This document shows positions 1 to 5,302 of a stretch of DNA of 5,302 bases, piece by piece. The stretch spans positions 1 through 5,302 of the forward strand of contig JAKALX010000285.1 of assembly GCA_021823905.1 (NCBI GenBank), in the 5' to 3' direction. The DNA is from Chloroflexota bacterium (GTDB lineage Bacteria; Chloroflexota; Dehalococcoidia; Tepidiformales; Tepidiformaceae). Numbering within the stretch: position 1 is the first letter of the stretch; each line of letters opens with the position of its first letter. A model generated the notes under the pieces. The model did no database searches, was not told the origin of the DNA, and worked only from the letters and a program-made list of their open reading frames with translations. Both the position numbers and the translations under genes were made by a program.

Positions 1-15
1 CGGTAGTCATGCGCT

Positions 16-32
16 GCAACTGCGGTAGTTGC
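16..32. other. Small perfect hairpin upstream of the tRNA fragment
   Basis: GCAACT (16-21) pairs perfectly with AGTTGC (27-32) around the 5-base loop GCGGT. There is no T-run after it on either strand, so it is not a convincing intrinsic terminator. It lies in the 67-base flank left of the tRNA fragment, where I see no gene. A stem this short can arise by chance. Confidence 0.25.
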
Positions 33-67
33 CGCTCCCAGTCACGCTCGGTAAGCTTGGTCGCCAC

Positions 68-104
68 GGCGGAGTAGCTCAGTGGTAGAGCAGGGGACTC
101 ATAA
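68..104 (+). tRNA. 5' half of a tRNA-Met (anticodon CAT), broken after the anticodon loop
   Basis: The 5' half of a cloverleaf is clear. The acceptor strand is GGCGGAG (68-74), followed by TA (75-76). The D stem GCTC (77-80) pairs with GAGC (88-91) around the D loop AGTGGTA. A26 is at 92, the 5' anticodon strand GGGGA is at 93-97, and the loop CTCATAA (98-104) carries anticodon CAT at 100-102. The 3' anticodon strand should pair with GGGGA, but the sequence continues GTCAC and does not pair. No variable loop, T arm with matching stem, or acceptor strand CTCCGCC follows. The A-rich loop and GGCGGAG stem favour elongator or general Met(CAT), but an Ile(CAT) gene cannot be excluded without the 3' half. 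The fragment cannot give a functional tRNA on its own. It is best read as a tRNA gene split by insertion or rearrangement. Confidence 0.75.
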
Positions 105-109
105 GTCAC
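93..109. other. Candidate attachment-site junction in the tRNA anticodon loop
   Basis: tRNA identity ends exactly at the end of the 7-base anticodon loop CTCATAA. The left arm GGGGA belongs to the tRNA, while the right arm GTCAC does not. Tyrosine recombinases of integrative elements are known to use tRNA anticodon loops as ~7-bp crossover regions, with the stem as arm-binding repeats, so a hybrid site would look like this. No integrase gene or second copy of the core is in the window, so this is inference from the precise position of the break. Confidence 0.4.
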
Positions 110-166
110 TTCTTCGATCCGCTGTGCTTTCCCGAGTGGGAACCAAGCACGAATCTGGTGACTTAT
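101..166. repeat. Nested inverted repeat next to the tRNA break
   Basis: ATAAGTCAC (101-109) is the exact reverse complement of GTGACTTAT (158-166), giving a 9-bp outer stem that begins inside the tRNA anticodon loop. Enclosed by it, GTGCTT (124-129) pairs with AAGCAC (145-150), and TCCC (130-133) with GGGA (138-141) around the loop GAGT, with ACC (142-144) bulged. The fold could be a recombination-site structure, a small structured RNA, or a 3' end for the leftward gene ending at 227. There is no T-run to mark an intrinsic terminator. The pairing is seen in the sequence; the function is unknown. Confidence 0.5.
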
Positions 167-168
167 AG

Positions 169-212
169 GCTCTATCGGCGGTCGGGCCTTGAACACATAA
201 CTTCGATAGAGC
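169..212. repeat. 9-bp inverted repeat downstream of the leftward repeat-protein gene
   Basis: GCTCTATCG (169-177) and CGATAGAGC (204-212) are perfect reverse complements separated by 26 bases. The repeat lies 14 bases past the stop codon of the minus-strand gene ending at 227, in the place of a transcription end, but the loop is long and no T-run follows. It could equally be a protein-binding site near the possible element boundary. With the 101-166 structure it makes the whole non-coding segment unusually rich in inverted repeats. Confidence 0.4.
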
Positions 213-226
213 GCATACCTGATTCG

Positions 227-589
227 TCAGATCGAGTAGTTGCGGTACGAGCCTGTTCCGTAGTCGTAGAGGCTGATGCTCGTCCCGGAGACCGTGCCGG
301 AGAAGTGGCATGAGCTGCCGTAGTCGTAGCCCTCGAACTGCTTGCCTCTGACCTTCAGTGAGACGTGGTGACCGTGGCCGTAATGGTAGAGGCTGAGGTC
401 GTTCGAGCTGCCCGATCCACCGAAATGCGATCCCGCCTCGTAGTCGTAGACGTTGACGGTCGACGAGCTCACGTTGCCGCTGATGGAGTGGTATCCGCCC
501 CGACCGTAGTCGTAGATCGAGCTAGCGTTCTTGCCGGTGATCAGGCGGGCAGCCACGAATGCGACAAGGGAAGCAACGTCATCCTTCAT
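227..589 (-). CDS. Tandem YDYG-repeat protein, predicted small beta-solenoid, function unknown
   Basis: The 120-residue product has a short helical, acidic N-terminus (1-20) with no signal peptide or lipobox, so it is probably cytoplasmic. Five tandem repeats follow, starting near residues 25, 47, 67, 87 and 107. Each opens with a hydrophobic residue or Gly, then Y-[DH]-Y-[GE], then Gly/Ser and His/Tyr a few residues later, then a Ser/Gly/Val-rich strand. The Tyr pairs fall at 26/28, 48/50, 68/70, 88/90 and 108/110, a period of 22, 20, 20 and 20. Such regular spacing suggests a right-handed beta-solenoid with stacked Tyr and Asp ladders. The last repeat is cut short and ends RNYSI. The start is supported by GGAGG (complement of 597-601) 7 bases before ATG. 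It lies 151 bases downstream of the other minus-strand gene and diverges from the defence genes. I cannot give a biochemical role. The reading frame is clean and internally repetitive, so a real gene is very likely. Confidence 0.85.
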   Translation of the reverse strand: MKDDVASLVAFVAARLITGKNASSIYDYGRGGYHSISGNVSSSTVNVYDYEAGSHFGGSGSSNDLSLYHYGHGHHVSLKVRGKQFEGYDYGSSCHFSGTVSGTSISLYDYGTGSYRNYSI

Positions 590-740
590 CTCTCTGCCTC
601 CGGTTGATCCTCGCCCCTCCGCTTCGTGTCTTCGTGCGGATTGGCACGGTCCGCCCGTTCACATGTAGGCAAGGGAAGACGATCACGCTGGCGGTTCGTC
701 CAGGGCGATGGCGCGGAGAGCCCATCAGCCGTGCCAGCCG

Positions 741-962
741 TCAAGCCGCCGGGCGGAGCTTGTTCGTCAGCATCTCCTCGAGACGATCGACGATCGGCGT
801 AAGGGCAAGATAGCGCTCCTCGAGCTCCTTCCAAACCGCCCGGAGATCCTTGTCCTCGATCATGTTGCTTCGGATTCCGTACTCGATGGCCGCTAGCACA
901 CCACCCTCCCACTCGACCTTTGTGGCGAGGCGATCGCGGTTCATTGGCTCTCGGGACTTCAT
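741..962 (-). CDS. Small hypothetical protein, probably all-helical
   Basis: The predicted product is 73 residues. After a charged leader (1-15), the segment KVEWEGGVLAAIEYGI (15-30) and then residues 37-69 form a run of Leu, Ala, Glu and Arg with amphipathic spacing (AVWKELEERY, IVDRLEEML). This suggests two or three short helices in a soluble protein that may dimerise. There is no membrane segment, signal peptide or metal motif. I chose the ATG at 960-962 because GAGG lies 8 bases upstream. In-frame ATGs at 978-980 and 942-944 have poorer sites, and the frame stays open upstream to 1085 with protein-unlike, Arg/Asp-rich sequence. It reads in the same direction as the repeat-protein gene 151 bases away and may be co-transcribed with it. 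I do not recognise the family and infer no function. Confidence 0.65.
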   Translation of the reverse strand: MKSREPMNRDRLATKVEWEGGVLAAIEYGIRSNMIEDKDLRAVWKELEERYLALTPIVDRLEEMLTNKLRPAA

Positions 963-1120
963 CCATTCGTCCTCGTGCATGCCCGCATCATCGTCGTGCC
1001 CTGTGTCAGCTCTGGTGTCACGGCCAAAACCCCTTCCCGGCTCTCTGGACGCGCGCGTGGACTGGTGGTCGCACGGTAATCTCAAAGTCGGCGTCCGTTA
1101 GGAGAGGGGGAACGCCATAC

Positions 1121-2719
1121 ATGACCACCGATGATCCAACCTGGCCGACCCTTGCTATCCATCTTCTTCGCGCGGATTGCCAAGCGTTCGAGGATGCACT
1201 GAGGCGGTCCGAGGATTTGGTCCGAGTTCCGATTCGGGCTGGGAGTTCGGTAGATGGCGAGCTCTTCTTACTGCCCGAATCCGAGGACGAACCATCGTGG
1301 CTTGAACCACTTGTCGTTCTTGTCGGGGACCTGCCTCGAGTGAGAACCACCAACCCTGGTGCCATCTTGATGTTCCGCGCTGAGGATCGCCTTTTCGCCG
1401 CGACGTTCGGCAGAGGTCATCTGAGGCTGCGGCGGGAGCGCTTGGTTGACGACTTCGGGCTGAAGATCGCCGCGAACAGAGTCGACCCTGAGCGCCTCGT
1501 GAGCCTCGACTCGCGCGCCGTCGAGCAGACGGTGTTTCAGATGCGCCGTCAGGCATCTCGCGGCTCGGGCGCAGGAGCGATGGGGCTTGAGACGACGCGC
1601 GAAACCATCAGTGCGCTGACGGGGCGACCGAGGGATGCCAACTTCGCGGACCGCGTGACAGGACGCGAGGCCGTTCTGATCACACGCGACGTGGGGCCGG
1701 AGGAGCTACCTGCGCTAGCGGCAATCCTCCTAGAGGCATACGGGTCACGAGATTACGAGCAGAGCTTCAGCGCGATCGATCAACGGCGGCGGATCGAGGA
1801 TCCCACGAGGATCGCGGACCTCGACCAGGCCCTTGTTACCGCGCTTGCTGCGCCGGAGCGTGGGGGCGCCTATCTCGCGCCTCCGGAGGTGCTTGACTGG
1901 TCGAACGTCTCAGGCTTCAGGTTCACCGGCGACCCGCGAGGGATCCGCCGGGCCGAGCCGACTATCCGGGACTACGCCCTTCTCCGCGGCGGCACCATCA
2001 CTCTGGAGGGGCTTCTCAGCGATCACCTCTCAGCGGTAGCTCGTGACACCGAACGCGCCGCGACCTCATGGCCAATCCACCGCTGTCTGATCTGGGAGCG
2101 ACGCGAGGAGGATGGCGCCTACGTCCTCGCCGACGGGCATTGGTGGCGCATAGATCCGGGCTTTATCGCACAGATTGACCGAGTGGTCGGGTCGATCACG
2201 GAGTCCGATGTCACGTTGGTTCCGTATCGGCCCGCTGTTGATGCCGACGAGGCTGCATACAACGTCCGCGCCGCCGCGGCTGTCGAGGGTGCAGCGGCGC
2301 TCGACGCTCAGCTTGCTCGAGCAATCGGCGAACGTGGGCCTATCGAGCTCTGCGACATCGCCGGACCCGGAAGGCGACTGGTCCACGTGAAGCGTGGGCT
2401 ACGGGCCGAGCGCTTGAGCCACCTATTTGCGCAGAGTGTCGGCTCCGCGGAAGCGCTTCGCCACCTCCCTGAGGTCCGTCGGCAGCTCAAGGATCTTCTG
2501 GAGCCAGCCCTTCCCGATCTGGCAGGCCAGGTTCCGGTCGAGGATGGCATGGAGGCGAGCGCGTGGGAGGTCGTGATCGCGATCATCACCGACCAGCCAG
2601 AACGCGTTCCCAAAAAGTTGCCGTTCTTCAGCCGCGCGCATCTGGCACGAACGATCACCACGCTCAAGCGACTGGACTACAAGGTGGCTTACCGAGCCGT
2701 GGACATCGACAGGACCTGA
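1121..2719 (+). CDS. TIGR04141/DUF6119-type sporadically distributed protein (defence-associated, function unknown)
   Basis: The 532-residue product resembles the 'sporadically distributed protein, TIGR04141' (DUF6119) family in length and motif order. I recognise the core block LFAATFGRGHLRL (91-103), DFGLKIAANRVDPERL (111-126), and the invariant-looking MRRQASRG (141-148). After these come the 'APPEVLDW...GFRF' segment (253-268), the RCLIWE...YVLADGHWW block (321-342), and the C-terminal block IELCDIA...LVHVKRG...LSHLFAQSV (408-440). No membrane segment or signal peptide is visible. Members occur irregularly and often beside restriction-modification genes; the activity is not established to my knowledge. 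The reading frame extends upstream to 920, but I chose ATG 1121 because the purine-rich AGGAGAGGGGG (1100-1110) precedes it and the family-like N-terminus (TLAIHLL) begins just inside. Codons are much less GC-biased at position 3 than in hsdM, suggesting a different origin. The stop codon abuts a stem-loop, and hsdM begins 68 bases later. Confidence 0.85.
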   Translation: MTTDDPTWPTLAIHLLRADCQAFEDALRRSEDLVRVPIRAGSSVDGELFLLPESEDEPSWLEPLVVLVGDLPRVRTTNPGAILMFRAEDRLFAATFGRGHLRLRRERLVDDFGLKIAANRVDPERLVSLDSRAVEQTVFQMRRQASRGSGAGAMGLETTRETISALTGRPRDANFADRVTGREAVLITRDVGPEELPALAAILLEAYGSRDYEQSFSAIDQRRRIEDPTRIADLDQALVTALAAPERGGAYLAPPEVLDWSNVSGFRFTGDPRGIRRAEPTIRDYALLRGGTITLEGLLSDHLSAVARDTERAATSWPIHRCLIWERREEDGAYVLADGHWWRIDPGFIAQIDRVVGSITESDVTLVPYRPAVDADEAAYNVRAAAAVEGAAALDAQLARAIGERGPIELCDIAGPGRRLVHVKRGLRAERLSHLFAQSVGSAEALRHLPEVRRQLKDLLEPALPDLAGQVPVEDGMEASAWEVVIAIITDQPERVPKKLPFFSRAHLARTITTLKRLDYKVAYRAVDIDRT

Positions 2720-2750
2720 CTCGGGCACAGCGTCGGCCGCCACCCGAGTC
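2718..2750 (+). terminator. Stem-loop between the TIGR04141-type gene and hsdM, possible terminator or attenuator
   Basis: GACTCGGG (2718-2725) pairs perfectly with CCCGAGTC (2743-2750), an 8-bp GC-rich stem with a 17-base loop. Its left arm overlaps the last two bases of the upstream stop codon. No T-run follows, so it is not a canonical intrinsic terminator, though high-GC bacteria often have U-poor ones. It could also stabilise the 3' end of the upstream mRNA. If it terminates transcription, hsdM needs its own promoter, but I see no convincing -35/-10 pair in 2720-2774. Confidence 0.45.
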
Positions 2751-2787
2751 GATACAGTGTCGTCAGTGGGTCGTAGGAGGATGAGGG

Positions 2788-4785
2788 TTGGCCGTCGCTA
2801 ACAGGATCAACAACCACGCCGGCCTGATTTGGGCGGTTGCCGACCTCCTGCGGGGTGACTACAAGCAGTCCGAGTATGGGCGGGTGATCCTGCCGCTCGT
2901 CGTCCTGCGGCGCCTCGACTGTGTCCTCGAGCCGACCAAGGCTCAGGTCCTTGTCCGGCTCGAGCAGCTCCGAGGGAAGCTTGAGAACGTCGGCCCGGTT
3001 CTCCAGCCGATCACCGGGATCGACGTGTACAACACGAGCCAGCTGACGCTCAAGCGGGTCCTCGCCGACCCGAACCAGGTCGCCGGCAACCTCCGTGCCT
3101 GGATCGCCGCCTTCGATCCCGAGACCCGCGACGTCGTCGAGAAGTTCGACTTCGACGCCCAGATCGGCCGGCTTGATCGGGCTGGACTCCTGTATCTCGT
3201 CCTCGCCCGGGTCACGGAGGTCGACCTTCACCCCGACACGGTGAGCAACGTCGAGATGGGCTACCTGTACGAGGAGCTCATCCGCCGCTTCTCCGAGCTC
3301 AGCAACGAGACCGCCGGCGAGCACTTCACGCCGCGCGAGGTCATCCGCCTCATGGTCGACCTCCTGTTCATCGAGGACGACGAGGCGCTCCGGACGCCGG
3401 GCATCGTGCGGACGCTGCTTGACCCGGCCTGCGGCACGGGCGGGATGCTGTCGGTCGCCCAGGAGTACCTGCGTGAGCTCAACCCCCGGGCGACGCTCCG
3501 CGCCTACGGCCAGGAGCTCAACGCCGAGACGTACGCGATCTGCCGCAGCGACATGATGCTCAAGGGCCAACCGGCCTCGAACATCCGCCTCGGCAACAGC
3601 TTCAGCGAGGACGCCTTCAAGGGTCAGCGCTACGACTACCTGCTCGCCAATCCGCCGTTCGGTGTCGAGTGGAAAAAGGTCGAGCGCGTCATCCGCGACG
3701 AGCACGAACAGCACGGGTTCGCCGGACGGTTCGGCGCTGGCCTGCCGCGGATCAACGATGGCAGCTTCCTGTTCGTCCAGGACATGATCAGCAAGCTCAA
3801 GCGGCCCGAGGAGGGTGGTGGCCGGCTCGCGATCGTGTTCAACGGCTCGCCGCTGTTCACCGGCGGGGCGGGCTCGGGCGAGAGCGAGATCCGGCGCTGG
3901 ATCATCGAGAACGACTGGCTCGAAGGGATCGTCGCCCTGCCCGACCAGCTTTTCTACAACACCGGCATCAGCACGTACTTCTGGATCGTCACCAACCGCA
4001 AGCGACCTGAGCGGCGCGGCAAGGTCCAGCTGGTCGACGCGCGCGGGCTGTCCGTCAAGATGCGCAAGAGCCTCGGCGAGAAGCGCAAGGAGCTGAGCGC
4101 CGAGCAGATCGCCGAGATCACCCGCCTATATGGCGCGTTCGAGGAGAACAGCCGGGTCAAGATCTTGCCCAACGAGAGCTTCGGCTACCAGCGGATCACC
4201 GTCGAGCGCCCGCTCCGGCTGCGCTACAAGGTCAACGACGCCACCCTGGAGATAATCGAGGCGTCAGCCGGGTGGCAGAAGCTGACCGAGCCCGAACGTG
4301 CAGCCATCGTCAATCGACTGGCGGCGCTCAACGGCAACTCGACGGCGGATCGCGCCGTCCTGGCGCGTCAACTGGGTCCGCTGCCGAAGGCGATCGAGAA
4401 GGCGACCTGGGACGCGCTCGCCCTCCGCGATCCCGAGGCGCCCGTCGTCACTGACTCCAAGGGCCGGCCGGAGGCAGACCCCGAGCTCCGTGAGAATGAG
4501 AACGTGCCGCTACCCGGCACGGTTGACGGCTTCGACGAGGACCCGTCTGTCCGACTGGCCTCGGCTCCGTACCGCGTGGCGGTAGACGCATACATCGCGG
4601 CCGACGTCTTGCCGTACGTGCCGGACGCCTGGGCCGACTACTCGAAGACCAAGATCGGCTACGAGATTCCGCTCACGCGCCACTTCTATCGCTACACGCC
4701 CCCGCGCCCGCTCGAGGAGATCGACGCCGAAATCCGGGCATTGGAGAACGAGATCCAGCGACTGTTGCGCGAGGTAGTCGCGTGA
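2788..4785 (+). CDS. hsdM: Type I restriction-modification DNA methyltransferase subunit HsdM (N6-adenine)
   Basis: The 665-residue product is the modification subunit of a type I restriction-modification enzyme. With HsdS it transfers a methyl group from S-adenosylmethionine to N6 of adenine in a bipartite target. Residues 7-150 form the helical HsdM N-terminal domain (NNHAGLIWAVADLLRG; YGRVILPLVVLRRLD). GEHFTPREV (177-185) leads into the catalytic domain. Motif I, DPACGTGG (212-219), binds the cofactor, and motif IV, NPPF (288-291), is the catalytic loop of gamma-class adenine methyltransferases. The C-terminal part (about 490-665) has YEIPLTRHFYRYTPP and ends in a helical tail (EEIDAEIRALENEIQRLLREV), as expected for docking with HsdS. 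No key residue is missing. The start is TTG, supported by AGGAGG (2775-2780) 7 bases upstream. An ATG at 2781 abuts the ribosome site and is out of frame, opening only 6 codons. Codons are strongly GC-biased at position 3. The 3' end overlaps hsdS by 4 bases, so the two are translationally coupled. Confidence 0.96.
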   Translation: MAVANRINNHAGLIWAVADLLRGDYKQSEYGRVILPLVVLRRLDCVLEPTKAQVLVRLEQLRGKLENVGPVLQPITGIDVYNTSQLTLKRVLADPNQVAGNLRAWIAAFDPETRDVVEKFDFDAQIGRLDRAGLLYLVLARVTEVDLHPDTVSNVEMGYLYEELIRRFSELSNETAGEHFTPREVIRLMVDLLFIEDDEALRTPGIVRTLLDPACGTGGMLSVAQEYLRELNPRATLRAYGQELNAETYAICRSDMMLKGQPASNIRLGNSFSEDAFKGQRYDYLLANPPFGVEWKKVERVIRDEHEQHGFAGRFGAGLPRINDGSFLFVQDMISKLKRPEEGGGRLAIVFNGSPLFTGGAGSGESEIRRWIIENDWLEGIVALPDQLFYNTGISTYFWIVTNRKRPERRGKVQLVDARGLSVKMRKSLGEKRKELSAEQIAEITRLYGAFEENSRVKILPNESFGYQRITVERPLRLRYKVNDATLEIIEASAGWQKLTEPERAAIVNRLAALNGNSTADRAVLARQLGPLPKAIEKATWDALALRDPEAPVVTDSKGRPEADPELRENENVPLPGTVDGFDEDPSVRLASAPYRVAVDAYIAADVLPYVPDAWADYSKTKIGYEIPLTRHFYRYTPPRPLEEIDAEIRALENEIQRLLREVVA

Positions 4786-5204
4786 CGGCTGGCTGGCCAG
4801 TTCGCCCACTCCGCGCCATCGCAGACGTGTCGCTGGGCCGGCAGCGATCGCCCGATCGCGCGGAAGGGCCGCACATGGTGCCCTACTTGCGCGCAGCCAA
4901 CGTCAAAGATGGCTTCCTGGATCTCAGCGACGTGAAGTCCATGGACTTCGACCCGTCCGAGCAGAGCATCTTTGGATTGCGGCCCGGCGATGTCCTCGTC
5001 ACTGAAGGGGCGGGAAGTCTGGCGGCCGTTGGAGCATCTGCTGTGTTCGGCGGCGAGATCGAGGGAGTGGTGTGCTTCCAGAACACGCTCTTGCGGCTTC
5101 GACCCAGAACTGGGACCGACGCGCGCTACCTGATGTGGTGGGCGCGCCACGCCTACGGCTCAGGGCTCTTAGCTTCGATAGTAGTGTCCCGGGACGTGGT
5201 GTAA
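4782..5204 (+). pseudogene. hsdS: Type I specificity subunit HsdS, truncated within the first target recognition domain
   Basis: HsdS reads the two halves of the target sequence and scaffolds HsdM and HsdR. A whole subunit is usually about 380-450 residues with two target recognition domains separated by long conserved helices. Here only 140 residues are encoded. The first 133 are clearly an N-terminal recognition domain: WPVRPL near the start, YLRAANV (35-41), GDVLVTEGAGS (69-79), FQNTLLRLRP (99-108), and YLMWWARHAYGSGLLASI (116-133). The usual continuation after this point, of the type 'ASGTTIKHL', is absent. Instead the frame runs VVSRDVV and stops at 5202-5204 in sequence that looks like the end of an insertion element. 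The helical spacers and the second domain are missing, so the product should not assemble a working enzyme. The start is GTG 4782 in an ATG-free GTGA overlap with the hsdM stop, with GAGG (4771-4774) 7 bases upstream. The remainder of hsdS may lie beyond the insertion. Confidence 0.85.
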
Positions 5205-5302
5205 CTCGAGGCCCTTGACGGCGAGGGCCATCGCGTGGTCTTCCAGCAGATGTCTGACGTCAGCTTGGAGGACCAGCACGATGGCAACGGACAGGATCGC
5301 AC
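5181..5302 (+). mobile_element. Left end of an IS256 (Mutator)-like insertion sequence, partial
   Basis: HsdS homology ends at about 5180, and what follows is unrelated to HsdS. The junction sequence contains the 10-bp palindrome GTCCCGGGAC (5186-5195) and then GTGGTGTAACTC (5195-5206). GGTGTAA near the tip is reminiscent of actinobacterial IS256-family ends. About 95-100 bases further in, a well-placed start codon opens a frame beginning MATDRIA, the distance expected from an IS tip to its transposase. The exact tip (5181-5187) cannot be set without the right end and the 8-9-bp target duplication typical of the family. The family assignment is tentative; that a foreign segment interrupts hsdS is firmer. 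Confidence 0.55.
5281..5302 (+). CDS. Putative IS256-family transposase, first 7 codons only
   Basis: ATG 5281 is preceded by GGAGGA (5267-5272) with an 8-base gap, an excellent ribosome site. The visible residues are MATDRIA, after which the window ends. Many IS256/Mutator transposases of high-GC bacteria begin with a short leader and a 'DRIAL' segment, which fits. The DDE catalytic domain would lie outside the window, so nothing can be said about activity. If the family call is right, the gene points away from hsdS, and the element inserted with its transposase in the same direction as the restriction genes. Seven residues are thin evidence. Confidence 0.45.

Noticed and set aside
105..620. 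Group I intron interrupting the tRNA anticodon loop
   Set aside because: Bacterial tRNA introns of this type do occur in anticodon loops, but I find no 3' exon (a strand pairing GGGGA, a T arm, CTCCGCC) and no recognisable P7 core. A protein gene with its own ribosome site starts at 589 and fills 227-589 on the other strand.
600..623. Sequence resembling a tRNA 3' end (GGTTGATCC then CTCCGCT)
   Set aside because: The flanking five-base arms (CCGGT and CGCCC) do not pair as a T stem, and the stretch overlaps the ribosome site of the repeat-protein gene. The likeness is coincidental.
920..1120. N-terminal extension of the TIGR04141-type protein by 67 residues
   Set aside because: The extension is Arg/Trp/His-rich and does not look like the family. 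It overlaps the divergent small gene, and a purine-rich ribosome site precedes ATG 1121.
963..1120. Divergent promoter pair
   Set aside because: No -35/-10 combination with acceptable spacing stands out on either strand. The best hexamers (TGGACT at 1058 and TAATCT at 1077) are only 13 bases apart.
2689..3714. A 341-residue open frame on the minus strand across hsdM
   Set aside because: It lies antisense to the conserved hsdM frame with motifs I and IV. Its Val/Asp/Glu/Leu-rich translation is the usual mirror of a GC-biased gene.
5172..5302. Minus-strand frame at the right edge reading like a protein tail (LHHVPGHYYRS)
   Set aside because: It is open for only about 44 codons before the edge and spans the hsdS/IS junction. 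The plus-strand start at 5281 with a strong ribosome site explains the region better.
1..5302. CRISPR array or other long direct repeats
   Set aside because: No regularly spaced direct repeats were seen. The repeated TAGTCGTA stretches in 227-589 are the coding of the Tyr-Asp-Tyr repeats.

Overview
The window is GC-rich, uses GTG and TTG as well as ATG starts, and has strong GGAGG-type ribosome binding sites. This suits a high-GC Gram-positive such as an actinomycete, or a Chloroflexota-like bacterium. The phylum cannot be fixed from this sequence. The gene content is that of an accessory or defence island.

Left edge (1-226): a short flank with a small hairpin is followed by the 5' half of a tRNA-Met(CAT) gene (68-104). 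The gene stops matching a tRNA exactly at the 3' end of the anticodon loop. The next ~110 bases (101-212) hold nested inverted repeats and no convincing gene. The simplest reading is an integration or rearrangement boundary inside the tRNA, with an inserted segment to its right. No integrase is visible here.

Left arm, minus strand (227-962): two small genes read leftward. The first, at 741-962, encodes a 73-residue, probably helical, soluble protein that I cannot name. The second, at 227-589, encodes a 120-residue protein made almost entirely of five tandem ~20-residue repeats built on Tyr-Asp-Tyr-Gly, and looks like a small beta-solenoid. It is the most distinctive unexplained item in the window.

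Right arm, plus strand (1121-5302): divergent from the small genes lie a TIGR04141/DUF6119-type gene (1121-2719), a complete type I DNA adenine methyltransferase subunit gene hsdM (2788-4785), and the start of the specificity gene hsdS (4782-5204), which overlaps hsdM by 4 bases. HsdS breaks off inside its first target recognition domain. The sequence after it looks like the left end of an IS256-type insertion sequence, with a putative transposase start at 5281 that runs out of the window. No hsdR is present; if it exists it should lie beyond the insertion.

How it works together: HsdM and HsdS would form the modification enzyme and, with HsdR, a restriction enzyme. With HsdS broken, the system is probably inactive unless another HsdS supplies specificity in trans. 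The TIGR04141/DUF6119 protein is of unknown function, and its position upstream of hsdM suggests, but does not prove, a role in the same defence locus. Its codon use differs clearly from that of hsdM, so the locus may have been assembled from pieces of different origin.
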